Shown piece by piece: positions 8,651 to 18,200 of a stretch of DNA of 42,218 nt. The stretch is taken from positions 1 through 42,218 of the forward strand of contig CAMVDC010000006.1 in NCBI GenBank assembly GCA_947166155.1. Reading direction: 5' to 3'. The position numbers and the translations under genes were made by a program. The stretch is from an uncultured Prevotellaceae bacterium. Its GTDB lineage: Bacteria > Bacteroidota > Bacteroidia > Bacteroidales > Bacteroidaceae. Positions within the stretch are counted from its first letter, which is position 1. Every line of letters begins with the position of its first letter. The notes beneath the pieces were generated by a model that did no database searches, had not been told where the DNA came from, and saw only the letters and a list, made by a program, of their open reading frames with translations.

Positions 8651-8670
8651 GATGGTGGTTGCTCACCATC
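8651..8670 (+). other. Hairpin just upstream of the ribosomal operon terminator
   Basis: GATGGTG (8651-8657) and CACCATC (8664-8670) form a perfect 7-bp stem with a 6-nt loop, immediately after rplQ. It has no T tract of its own. It probably protects the mRNA 3' end or works together with the terminator 14 nt downstream. Confidence 0.5.
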
Positions 8671-8684
8671 GACTGATACTAATC

Positions 8685-8723
8685 AACTGCGTTTCCATAG
8701 GATGGGAGCGCAGTTTTTTATTT
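8685..8723 (+). terminator. Intrinsic terminator of the spc/alpha ribosomal operon
   Basis: Two 14-nt arms (8685-8698 and 8702-8715) pair over their full length, with two G-U pairs among otherwise Watson-Crick ones. The loop is only AGG, and the stem runs directly into TTTTTTATTT. It ends the operon after rplQ. Confidence 0.9.
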
Positions 8724-8836
8724 ATGTGTTGTGTGTGCTTTTTTTATGTGTTTTGAGTTTATTCTTCATGTATTGTGTGTCCATTTCTTCATGTGTTTTG
8801 CGTCTTTTTCTTCATGTGTTGTGTGTTTTCTATTAA
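8724..8836 (+). repeat. Tandem repeat array A, T/G-rich, period 22-23 bp
   Basis: Five degenerate units start at 8724, 8746, 8768, 8791 and 8814, so the spacing is 22, 22, 23, 23. Each begins ATGTGTT or ATGTATT, continues with TGNGT, and most end in a pyrimidine run such as TTTCTTC. The array lies immediately after the ribosomal operon terminator. It has no coding potential that I can support and no similarity to known mobile elements that I recognise. Confidence 0.65.
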
Positions 8837-9281
8837 TTGCGGTCTGGTAAATACGTTGAATTATTTGATATGTAAAAATGTAGGGTCCTATAAGCCTTAT
8901 AAACCTTACATTCCCTAAATATCCTGCAAACCTTATCCATTGGCAGAAGCCTGCCTATGTCGTAATCCCGAACAGAGCGAGAGGATATTATAAGTGCAAA
9001 GCATTTTACAAAAATAACGTAAGTTGCCTTGCAACTTTAAGATATGCTCTTACTCCTGCGTCGTAATCGATATGACAGAAGGGGGAGGTACTACAATATA
9101 GGGGAGGGTGCAGCAAACTTGTGAGTTATTGCAATTCACCCCTCCCGAGGGTTCCCAATGGTTTTACCGGACAGCAATATTCTTTATTATCGGTGCTCGG
9201 AAAATATGATTAAGCATCTATGATCAACGGTTTCGGGTGCGATGCTCCTTATCAGTCTTTTCAGTGAAACTTACACAAGCA
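8837..9281. other. Non-coding stretch with several inverted repeats, no gene seen
   Basis: No credible ORF is present on either strand. The stretch contains a degenerate run of CCTTATAA/CCTTACA-like words (8886-8937), a perfect hairpin AAGTTGC-CTT-GCAACTT (9021-9037), and an imperfect inverted repeat of GGGGAGGGTG (9101-9110) with CACCCCTCCC (9137-9146). A 9-bp word GTCGTAATC occurs twice (near 8959 and 9061). Nothing here matches a tRNA, riboswitch or insertion sequence that I recognise. It may be decayed DNA. Confidence 0.45.
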
Positions 9282-9501
9282 GACGTGCGGTTTCAAACAT
9301 GCTGGCATACGATTTCGAACATGCTAATTCGTGGTCTCGAACATGTGATTGCACTGTCTCGGACATGTGATTGCACTGTCTCGAACATGCTAATTCGTGG
9401 TCTTGATTTTGCGAGTGCGCACTCTCGGGCTTGCGAGTGCGCACTCTCGGGCCTGCGAGTGCGCAGTCTCGGGCATGCGAGTGCGCGGTCATTTTTATGT
9501 G
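9282..9501 (+). repeat. Tandem repeat array B, ten 22-bp units, upstream of the SusCD/CotH locus
   Basis: Ten consecutive 22-bp units run from 9282 to 9501 with no change in period. The first five or six carry the core TCGAACATG with GCACTGTC or TTCGTGGTC; the last four carry GCGCACTCTCGGGC. The junctions of the latter create the palindrome GAGTGCGCACTC. The last unit departs after GAGTGCGC and ends TCATTTTT. Because 22 is not a multiple of 3, the array stays open in several frames, which explains the spurious ORFs here. The same family recurs at 29928-30081. Confidence 0.85.
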
Positions 9502-9616
9502 CGCGTGTGGACCATGATTTGTTAGAGTTGTATTGTGTGTGATACCACGAGTTTCGACGGGTCGTTTTTTTACTGTGTGGCGTTTCTAAAAAACTGCGCG
9601 ATTAATACTTTTTAAA

Positions 9617-9636
9617 CTATTTTATATATAAAATAG
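9617..9636. promoter_or_regulatory. Perfect 20-bp AT-rich palindrome upstream of the CotH-like gene
   Basis: CTATTTTATATATAAAATAG is its own reverse complement over all 20 bases. It lies about 55 bp before a possible -7 element and 116 bp before the gene start. A dimeric regulator site is a reasonable guess; a pure AT-rich chance palindrome cannot be excluded. Confidence 0.4.
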
Positions 9637-9690
9637 GTCGTGTCGAGTGATTTTTTTGTTAAAAGTTATTATCATATCAAAAAAAATGCG

Positions 9691-9698
9691 TAAGTTTG
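9691..9698 (+). promoter_or_regulatory. Possible -7 element of the SusCD/CotH locus promoter
   Basis: TAAGTTTG matches the Bacteroidetes -7 consensus TAnnTTTG, about 54 nt before the first gene of the locus. No good TTG is seen at the -33 distance, so the promoter may be weak or activator-dependent. Confidence 0.45.
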
Positions 9699-9751
9699 TA
9701 GCCGATTAGAATTACCTACGGTACCACAGGTTAAGAACAAAGAATTGATAA

Positions 9752-12226
9752 ATGAAACTTGCAAGTAAAATATTTACACTTACGCTGGCCATGGCGATGG
9801 CTGGCTCTGCCTGTGCACAGAAGTGGTATAAGGTTAATGTGCATGAATCCAACTATGGTTTCGAGTGGAGTTTCCCTTACGAAACCGAACATTTCTCTCA
9901 TTTTGATTTTTCTGCCGACGGCAATGAGCTTCGCGCCCACCGCATAGACGAGGTTGAGGGCGTGGTGAATTATGTGCCGTTTATGACTGACAATGTCGAC
10001 AGCGTGGTCTTTGCCGACGAATTGGCAGAAGAACTTCAGACCCACAACAAATATCAGGTCTACTCGATGAACATCACCACAGATGGCTCTGTCGGTGTTT
10101 TGTCGAAGGATGAATATGTGAATTGCTACATTTCCCTCGATGGTCGCGACGGCTACAACATGTATTCTGGCACGGGTCGCATCCGTGGACGTGGCAATTC
10201 CACTTGGAAGTGGTATGACAAGAAGCCTTATCGCATCAAGCTCGACACAAAGCATAAGATGTTGGGACTTGATTCAAACAAGGATTGGGTGCTTCTGGCC
10301 AACTTCCGCGATGTTACCGACCTTATGAACACCTTCATGTTCGAGGTAGCTCGCTGGATGGGCATGCCTTACTGCAACCACACCCGCTACGTGGAGCTTT
10401 TCCTCGATGGCGAGTACCGCGGCCTCTATCAACTCACCGAGCAGGTGGAGCAAGGCAACAGCCGTGTGGCTGTGGCCGACAACGGAGGTATTCTCCTAGG
10501 TATGGACGTCGACGATGGTCCCGAGCTCTGTCCCGATGCAACCGACAACTTCTGGTCGAAGGTCTACAGCATGCCGATGGTGGTGAAGTATCCCAAGGAT
10601 GTAGATGCCCAGACCAAGGACTCAATCCGGGGCCTCCTTGCCGAACTTGAAAATGTAATAAAGTCGGCCGACTATGACGCCCTCGACTCAATCATGGACA
10701 TGCGCTCGTTTATGACCATGGCCATGCTTCAGGAATACAGCTACAACGTAGAGCTGGCAGCTCCGCGCAGTATCTTTATGTATAAGGATGTCAATGGCAA
10801 GTGGGCCATGGGTCCATTCTGGGACTGGGATGCCGGTTTCGACTTCGACTGGAGCGACATGTATACAGGTCACGTCTTCTTCAACAACTATCGCAACCTG
10901 CTACTCGGTACCGACCCCGCCAACCGCATCGGCGCTCGCGGCGGAGTGCCACGCTACTTCACCGACATGTTCAAGTCCGACCGCTACACACGTGAATACA
11001 AAGCCTTGTGGAACTCGGTGAAAGACTCAATCTTCACCCGCAACTGGGCCGAGATGGAACGCTATATCAGCGAACTCAACAAAGGCGCCTATGCACGCGA
11101 CCTTCAGCGCTGGCCGCTCACCTACACAACCGGCGGAGGCTGGTGGGGCGGACAGACAGTGTCGTATGTCATAGCCGACGAGATAGAGAAAATGCGTAAG
11201 TGGCTTGTCGGCCGCACAGCATATCTCGACAACATAATCAATGCATACCCCGTTGGCGGCAACGAAGGTGATGACCAGGAACCCGAATACGGAGTACTCA
11301 ACACCTACACCAACGGTACCAACATCGACATCTACGTCAAGATGAAAAAAGCCGCTGGATATACACAAAGCGACCAAATCGAAATCGACCCCTCAATGCT
11401 TGCCCAGGCACTCGGGCTCAGCGAGTCGGAAATCAATAGCGCCACCGTCAGCCTCACCTCGCTCAACAGCAACGGAAGCGTAGGCCGCAACACCGGTGAA
11501 GGCACATGGGGAGCATGGTTCAACGACAATGGCGATGTAGTCAGCTGGAACAGCGAATCACACGTATATATCAACCCGAGCAACACCGCCACCAGCGATG
11601 TCTACTCGTGGTCATACGGCTGCCATCCAAACATCTGCTCTTCAGGCGACCAACACATAGTCAAGATGCGCTACAGCGTGACCCGCAGCCGTCAGACACT
11701 TTATGTTTACGTCACCGTCCACTTCGGCATCGACGTCTTGCCCACCGGAACCTACGACAACATCAACGTCGACCCCTCCCTCTTCTCATGGCGCAACATG
11801 CAGAGCGTGGGAGAAGAAACCATAACTCGCAGCTACGACCTCGCCACCGTCGCCGCCTATGCCAAGCAGCCTATTTCAATCAATTTAGATGGCATTACAG
11901 CACAATTTCCCGACGGGGCAACCATCAACGACCTTACATACATGGTATGCAAAGACGTCAAGACCGGCGAACTCATCTCGCGCTCCACGGCATATAATAA
12001 CGAAACCTCGTCCAACGGTTTCTACATGCTCTTCGACGGCACCGCAGCTGCATGGGGCAGCAGCGACTGTAAAGTGGGCTACAACCCATCGAGCAGCACC
12101 ATCGACTTCGCCTACACCGCCGACACCTCGCGCCCACAAAATGGCACGACCTGCAATGCATCGGTGTTTCTTGTGTACGAAAACAAATACTATTATCGCT
12201 TGCGAATGAACATAACTTTAGTCTGA
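9752..12226 (+). CDS. Secreted CotH-kinase-family protein with C-terminal DUF4859-like domain
   Basis: This 824-residue exported protein has a signal peptide ending near SACAQ (residue 23). A CotH-like region spans about 120-480, with RGRGNSTW (145-152), KKPYRIKLD (157-165), LLANFRDVTDLMN (181-193), GEYRGLYQLTEQVE (220-233) and FWDWDAGFDFDW (356-367). CotH proteins include atypical protein kinases of spore coats, but most Bacteroidetes members are uncharacterised. A second domain (about 510-720, including AWFNDNGDVVSWNSESHVYI and GCHPN) resembles DUF4859. The usual N-x-D before the second motif reads NVE, so kinase activity is uncertain. It leads the SusC/SusD/fasciclin locus. Confidence 0.8.
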   Translation: MKLASKIFTLTLAMAMAGSACAQKWYKVNVHESNYGFEWSFPYETEHFSHFDFSADGNELRAHRIDEVEGVVNYVPFMTDNVDSVVFADELAEELQTHNKYQVYSMNITTDGSVGVLSKDEYVNCYISLDGRDGYNMYSGTGRIRGRGNSTWKWYDKKPYRIKLDTKHKMLGLDSNKDWVLLANFRDVTDLMNTFMFEVARWMGMPYCNHTRYVELFLDGEYRGLYQLTEQVEQGNSRVAVADNGGILLGMDVDDGPELCPDATDNFWSKVYSMPMVVKYPKDVDAQTKDSIRGLLAELENVIKSADYDALDSIMDMRSFMTMAMLQEYSYNVELAAPRSIFMYKDVNGKWAMGPFWDWDAGFDFDWSDMYTGHVFFNNYRNLLLGTDPANRIGARGGVPRYFTDMFKSDRYTREYKALWNSVKDSIFTRNWAEMERYISELNKGAYARDLQRWPLTYTTGGGWWGGQTVSYVIADEIEKMRKWLVGRTAYLDNIINAYPVGGNEGDDQEPEYGVLNTYTNGTNIDIYVKMKKAAGYTQSDQIEIDPSMLAQALGLSESEINSATVSLTSLNSNGSVGRNTGEGTWGAWFNDNGDVVSWNSESHVYINPSNTATSDVYSWSYGCHPNICSSGDQHIVKMRYSVTRSRQTLYVYVTVHFGIDVLPTGTYDNINVDPSLFSWRNMQSVGEETITRSYDLATVAAYAKQPISINLDGITAQFPDGATINDLTYMVCKDVKTGELISRSTAYNNETSSNGFYMLFDGTAAAWGSSDCKVGYNPSSSTIDFAYTADTSRPQNGTTCNASVFLVYENKYYYRLRMNITLV

Positions 12227-12268
12227 GTGTAATTAACAAATAAATAACCAATCAAACCTCGAAACCAT

Positions 12269-12331
12269 ATGGACAAAAAGACAACATCGAAAAAAGACCT
12301 CTACTTCAGCCGCGGTCCCACACCAAACTGA
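12269..12331 (+). CDS. Possible 20-residue small ORF in the locus leader
   Basis: An ATG-initiated ORF (MDKKTTSKKD...GPTPN) ends in TGA within the 207-nt gap between the CotH-like gene and the first fasciclin-like gene. It is short and basic, with no membrane segment or motif I recognise. The other gaps in this operon are mostly 1-25 nt, so this spacer is unusually long. It could be a leader peptide, a microprotein, or chance. The ATG follows an A/C-rich stretch with no Shine-Dalgarno site, which is normal for the phylum and therefore uninformative. Confidence 0.25.
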   Translation: MDKKTTSKKDLYFSRGPTPN

Positions 12332-12332
12332 G

Positions 12333-12382
12333 GTGGGCAAAGCCGCAAACCAACCGGCAACACCCACGGCCGTAAGGCCACC
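12333..12382 (+). other. Foldable G/C-rich patch before the first fasciclin-like gene
   Basis: After the small ORF, GTGGG (near 12333) can pair with CCCAC (near 12363), followed by GGCC-GTAA-GGCC (12368-12379) and then CACCC. The patch is much richer in G and C than the A-rich sequence around it. It has no T tract, so it looks more like an RNA stability or processing site than a terminator. Confidence 0.35.
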
Positions 12383-12433
12383 CAAACAACGAAACAAATC
12401 AATAATCAAATTAATTAATAATCTTAAAATTTT

Positions 12434-15253
12434 ATGTTGTTTAACTTTCAGAGTAACAAATTACACAAACATCTTCTGGTAGGAGGTGCTTTGTGTGCTG
12501 CAGCTCTTGGATTCAACGGTTGTACCGACACTTATGACCTGGATGACAAACAGCCAACCGGCTTGAACACCATCTACGGTTATATGAACGACCAAGGCAA
12601 CTACAAGAACTTCTTGCAGCTCATTGACGACCTGGGCGAGAAAGAAACACTTTCGAAAACAGGTTCCAAAACCCTGTTCATTGCTGATGATAATGCATTC
12701 AATGCATTCTATCACAACAATAAATGGGGCGTGACAAGTTATGATCAACTGACCCTGGCACAGAAGAAAATCATTCTGCGCTCGGCCATGATCGACAACC
12801 CTTACCCAATCAGTATGCTTTCGAGCGTGCAGGGACCTATCGAAGGCGAGTGTATGCGTCGTACCGCTTCATTGCAAGTCTACGACTCAGTACTCGTGTT
12901 GCGTACCGACGACCCACAGCTGCCTAAAACCAGCTACTGGACCAACCTGGCACAAACACACGACACAATCGTGCTCTTCAAGGACGGATCAGGTGCATCG
13001 CCAATGATTCACTTCCTGCCACGATTCCTCGAGCAAAACATGATTACAGGTGAAGACGTAGACCGCCTCTACAACCTGCCTGTCGGAACCCATGTCTCTG
13101 ACGATGCATTCGTCAACGACTGTAAGGTCATTGAAGCAAACATCTTCTGTAAGAACGGATTCTTACATAAAGTAGATAAGGTGATGCTTCCACTCGACAA
13201 CATGGCAGAGGTGATTCGCACAAAACCACAACTCAGTCAGTACAGCGAACTGATCGAGCGATTCTGCGGACCAATCTACAGCTACGACCTCACCGAGCGC
13301 TACAACCAAATCTACGGCACACAAATCGACTCTGTATACCAGAAGTCATACTTCGCCGATCGTGGTAGCGCAAGTACAGGAACTACCAACACACAGCGCA
13401 CCGAGGACAAAGACCACAACCCTGTGACCGACATCATCAAGTACGACCCGGGATGGAACCGCTATCAGCCAGGTACAATCCTCGACCAGAACCGCGACGA
13501 GGTGATGGAAGACATGGGATGTATGATCGTACCAACCAACGAAGCACTCCAGGAATGGTGGGACAAAGGCGGCGGAAAGCCACTGAAGGACAACTTCGGT
13601 TCATGGGATAAGGTGCCAAACAAAGTGGTGCGCGAGCTCATCAACAACAATATGCTCAAGTCATTCGTGGCATCAGTACCATCAAAGTTCCACTCTGTGC
13701 TCAACGATGCAGCCATGGAGATGGGCATCAAGACCGAAAACCTCGACAGCGTGTTCCTTGCTTGCAACGGTGCAGTATACCAGACCAACAAGGTGTTCAC
13801 ACCTACAAGCTACTCTTCAGTGCTCTTCCCGGCAGTAGTGACCGAAGCCATGAGTATCATCTACAACGCCATCCAGGTGCTCCAGTTCGATGCATACCTC
13901 AACTCAATGGTGTCAAGATATAGCTTCTTCATCCCGCTCAACGACGGTATGCTCACATACGTCGACCCAGTGACACTCGGACAGAGCGAGACCAACATCT
14001 GGAAGTTCTACTTCGACCCCGATGGACGTTCACTCCAAGCTCGTGTCAAGGCCGTTGTTTACCATGCCGAACTGCAGGAAGACGGCACATGGCTTAAGGG
14101 CGACTCACTCCGTACCGTCACCGGTGGTGGAACAGTAGGTAGCGCCGGAAGCTCAGACCCAGTCTACAACCGCTTGCAGGAAATCCTCGACAACATCATC
14201 GTAATCGGTGACCTCGAGGAAGGCAAATACTACTATCGCACCAAGGGACTCAACTTCATCAAGGTCGGCGGACAAATCAATGTTCCAGGCTCAATGACAG
14301 CAGCCGGTGGATGGCAACTCGAAAACGGCGAACCACTCGTAGTTTCACAGGTTTATCCTATGGAAAATGGTACGTCATACGTTTGCGAAACACCACTCTA
14401 CTCAACAGTCAAGGCAACCAGCGACGTGCTGGCAAGCAACGAAAACTTCAGCGAGTTCTTTGCAATGCTGACAGAATGTGGAGCATTGTCAACCAGCCCA
14501 CGCGCAGCACTCAACTGGTCTTCAGTATCACGCAATGGTAACTTGATTTACAGCCCGGCCAACACAAGCGAGAGTGTGGGATACCTGCTCAACACATATC
14601 ACTACACCATCTACGCTCCTACAAACGAAGCTATGGCCGATGCATACAGCAAGGGTCTCCCGACACTCGAAATGCTCGATGAAGCACGCGAGATTGACGA
14701 CGACGACTCAACAGTCATCGTAGTAGCACCAGGCGATACTATCAAGTACGCAGAAATCAACGACTCAGCAGCACATCTGCAGAAGGTGATGCTCGACTTC
14801 GTAAAGTATCACATCCAAGATAACTCAATCTACATTGACAAGGGCTTTGAAAGCGGAAACTACGAGTCAGGAAAAATCAATCCTTCAACCGGACGTTCCT
14901 TCAAACTTGCTGTCAATGTTGATAATGCTGGAACCACAATGACCGTAAAGGGCATCTGCTCACCAGCCCAGGAAATCAACAAGTCTGTGATGTACAACAA
15001 GATGGCACGTGAGTTCTGGCTCAACAACACCAATGTCAACAATGCCACACTCATCAACACCTCATCAGGCGTTGTGGTACATGCAATCGACAAGCCACTC
15101 CTTTATAAGTATTATGCAGATAGAGACCTGGCTTTGCCTGAAAACAACCAGTTCATATACTCACCAAACGAAGTTTACACCGAGGAAGAGGAATATGAAA
15201 TAAGAAAGCGTGCAGAAATCTATAAGCTCAATAAGCGTATAAATAAGAAATAG
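12434..15253 (+). CDS. Large outer-membrane lipoprotein with multiple fasciclin (FAS1)-like domains
   Basis: The 939-residue product has a lipoprotein signal with FNGC and the lipidated cysteine at about residue 30. FAS1-type segments are visible by their FxPxxxA/NAF core: TLFIADDNAFNAFY (about 75-90), CMIVPTNEALQEWW (about 365-380), SFFIPLNDGML (about 495) and YTIYAPTNEAMADAY (about 725-740), each followed by helical and beta stretches. This suggests four FAS1-like repeats, some diverged. FAS1 domains mediate adhesion or ligand binding in other organisms; the ligand here is unknown. The stop is followed one nucleotide later by the SusC-1 start, implying a shared complex. Confidence 0.8.
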   Translation: MLFNFQSNKLHKHLLVGGALCAAALGFNGCTDTYDLDDKQPTGLNTIYGYMNDQGNYKNFLQLIDDLGEKETLSKTGSKTLFIADDNAFNAFYHNNKWGVTSYDQLTLAQKKIILRSAMIDNPYPISMLSSVQGPIEGECMRRTASLQVYDSVLVLRTDDPQLPKTSYWTNLAQTHDTIVLFKDGSGASPMIHFLPRFLEQNMITGEDVDRLYNLPVGTHVSDDAFVNDCKVIEANIFCKNGFLHKVDKVMLPLDNMAEVIRTKPQLSQYSELIERFCGPIYSYDLTERYNQIYGTQIDSVYQKSYFADRGSASTGTTNTQRTEDKDHNPVTDIIKYDPGWNRYQPGTILDQNRDEVMEDMGCMIVPTNEALQEWWDKGGGKPLKDNFGSWDKVPNKVVRELINNNMLKSFVASVPSKFHSVLNDAAMEMGIKTENLDSVFLACNGAVYQTNKVFTPTSYSSVLFPAVVTEAMSIIYNAIQVLQFDAYLNSMVSRYSFFIPLNDGMLTYVDPVTLGQSETNIWKFYFDPDGRSLQARVKAVVYHAELQEDGTWLKGDSLRTVTGGGTVGSAGSSDPVYNRLQEILDNIIVIGDLEEGKYYYRTKGLNFIKVGGQINVPGSMTAAGGWQLENGEPLVVSQVYPMENGTSYVCETPLYSTVKATSDVLASNENFSEFFAMLTECGALSTSPRAALNWSSVSRNGNLIYSPANTSESVGYLLNTYHYTIYAPTNEAMADAYSKGLPTLEMLDEAREIDDDDSTVIVVAPGDTIKYAEINDSAAHLQKVMLDFVKYHIQDNSIYIDKGFESGNYESGKINPSTGRSFKLAVNVDNAGTTMTVKGICSPAQEINKSVMYNKMAREFWLNNTNVNNATLINTSSGVVVHAIDKPLLYKYYADRDLALPENNQFIYSPNEVYTEEEEYEIRKRAEIYKLNKRINKK

Positions 15254-15254
15254 T

Positions 15255-18200
15255 ATGAAAAGAATAATATCAATGTTAATGCTATTAGCTTGCTTCTGTA
15301 CACTGGCACAGGCGCAGGTGAAGGCAGGCGATATAATCTCAGGTACCGTTTCCGATGACATCGAACCTCTGATGATGGTGAATGTGGTCGAAATCGACGC
15401 CAACAACCGTATTGTCGCCCACGGAGTTACTGATATCAATGGTAACTTCTCATTCAAATGTGTAAACCCGAGGGACCACATTCAGGTTTCATACATTGGA
15501 TACAAGACACAAAACCTACCTATTAATAAAAAGGTGTTCAAGATAATCATGCAGAGCGACACCCAAATCGAGACGGTGACCATCACCGCTACCCAAATGA
15601 CAGACGGTACAGGACTCTCAATCCCTATCACCGAAATCTCGACAGCTCAGCAGACTATCAGCATGACCGAGTTTGAAGGACTTGCAATGACATCAGTCGA
15701 TGAAGCACTGCAGGGACGTATCTCAGGTCTTGACATCGTGATGAACTCTGGTAACCTCGGTGCTGGTACTACAATGCGTCTGCGTGGTGTAAGTACAATC
15801 ACTGGTAACGCCGAGCCACTGATCGTCGTAAACGGTAATATCTGGTCGGAAAACCTCGACGGAAGCTTCGACTACAACAACGCAACCGAGGAACGATTTG
15901 CAGAACTGCTGCAGGTTAACCCTGAAGATATCGAGAGCATCACAGTGCTCAAGGACGCTGCCGCAACAGCTATTTGGGGTTCACACGGTGCAAACGGTGT
16001 AATCGAAATCAAGACTAAACGTGGACAACGTGGTAAGACACGCGTAAGCTATTCATACCGCTTCTCAGGCACATGGCAGCCCGACGGAATGAAGATACTC
16101 AACGGTGACGACTACACCATGTTCCTCAAGGAGTCATACTTCAACCCGACACTCAACAGTACAATCGCCGACAACACATCGTCGAGCTACATACCCGAAA
16201 TCAACTACGACCCCAACTACTCACAGTATCACATGTTCAACAACAACACTGACTGGGAAGACGTAGTTAAGCAGTTCGGTCAAAACCACCAGCACTATGT
16301 ATCACTCTCCGGTGGTGGTGAAAGAGCACGATTCCGTGTATCAGGCGGATACGACTATCAAATCGGTACCGTAATCAAGCAGAGACTCAACCGTTACACC
16401 ACACGTGTTGCACTCGACTACAACATCTCGAACCGCATCACTGTATCGACCAACTTCTCACTCTCCTACACTCACAACAAACACACATTCGGAGGTGACC
16501 CACTCGGTATAGCATACAAAAAGATGCCAAACGTTGCAATCTACGAAGAAGATGCAAATGAAATACCATCCGACAACTTCTACATCATGCAGAAGGAGTT
16601 CACATCTTCACAGCTCAACGACCAACTCGGTGTAGCCAACCCTGTGGCAAACGCACACCTCGGTAAGAGTATAGACAACAACCTCTCGCTCTCGCCTGAG
16701 TTCATCATGAAATACGACATCCTCGGTACTCGTGGCGACCAGCATCGACTCACATACCAGGGACAAGTTTCATTCAGTGTCAACAGTTCAGACTCTAAGA
16801 CATTCGCTCCATCAGTGCTCCAGACCGACGGTTGGACAGGAAGCAATGCCAACGTTGCCAACTCTTCTCAAAACAAGAGCCACAACTTCACCACACGTCA
16901 CAGCCTCACCTTCGCTCCACACTTCAACAACGAAGACCACAGCTTGCAATTCATGGTACGTGCTGAGTATGGTGCAGGAAACTCTTCTTCACAAGGCATC
17001 GGACGCCGCTGGCTCCCAACAAGTGACATCACATCGGCCCTGGCCGGAGGTGTTATCTCAAACTTCAGCTCAGGCGTAGGACGCTCAAAGAATGAGAACT
17101 TCGCAACTCAGATGCACTACGCATTCCGCGGAATGTATATCTTCGACTTCACAGCACGTTTCGATAAGTCAAACGGACACCCGAAAGAGTGGGGTAAGTA
17201 CTTCGGTATTTCAGGACGTTGGAACATCACCGGCGAGAAATTCATGGAAAAACTCAAGTGGATCAATATGCTTTCTATGAGCCTCGGTTGGGGACGTTCA
17301 GGACGTACAGCAAGTAATGCAACAAACATGTACAGTACATATAGCTCAAGCGGCTCGTACATGGGAGTTCAGGCTGTTGCTCCACAACAAATCCGACTCT
17401 CTGTCATCCGTCCTGCAAACCAGGATACATGGGACTTCGGTTCTAACTTCGCATTCCTCAACAACCGACTGAGCGGTGATATCCACCTCTATACCAACAA
17501 GTCGGAGCAGATGATGGCCTACCCAATCCCAACATCTTCTGGTTTCAAAACCATTCCTTCAAAGATTTACGGTTTGGTTCGTAATAACGGATGGGAATTC
17601 AATATCAGCGCCAACGACGTCTTCCGTCGCGGTAAGTTCTCTATGACATTCAATATGGCATTCTCGAACAACCGTAACCAAATCCTCGAAATGGACGACA
17701 TGATTCTGGAAAGTTACAACGATGAGTTCAACAAGTCGAACGGACAATACCTCTCTCGTGTACAGCTCCACAACCCAGTCGGCTCAATCTACGGATTCCG
17801 CTATAAGGGCGTATATGCTTACAGCGAATACAGCGAGGTAGAAGTTCCTGGCGTGAGCGGCCCCGATGCACCTGTGGCACGCAATGCAAAAGGCGAAGTC
17901 ATCCTTAACGAAAACGGACGTACCAAGCCAATGATGTTCGACTTCGAAGGTCAAAACTATGAGTTCAAGGGCGGTGATGCCAAGTACGAAGATATCAACC
18001 ACGATGGTAACATCAACGAGCTCGATATCGTTTACCTCGGCTCATCACTTCCAAAACTCACCGGTGGTTTCGGATTCCGTATCCGCTACGATAAATTCAA
18101 TGTTAACTTCCAGTTCAACTACCGTGTTGGACAGAAGGTGCTCAACACCGCACGTATGAATGGTGAAAGCATGTACGACAACAACAACCAATTGAGAGCC

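Noticed and set aside
9282-9501. CRISPR array
   Set aside because: Units are contiguous with no unique spacers, the period is 22 bp and no cas gene lies nearby. The same applies to the 29928-30081 array.
9237-9542. 101-aa plus-strand ORF (and 73-aa minus ORF at 9271-9492) over repeat array B
   Set aside because: The 22-bp tandem units stay open in several frames on both strands and give repetitive Cys/Ser/Arg-rich peptides with no start context. They are by-products of the array.
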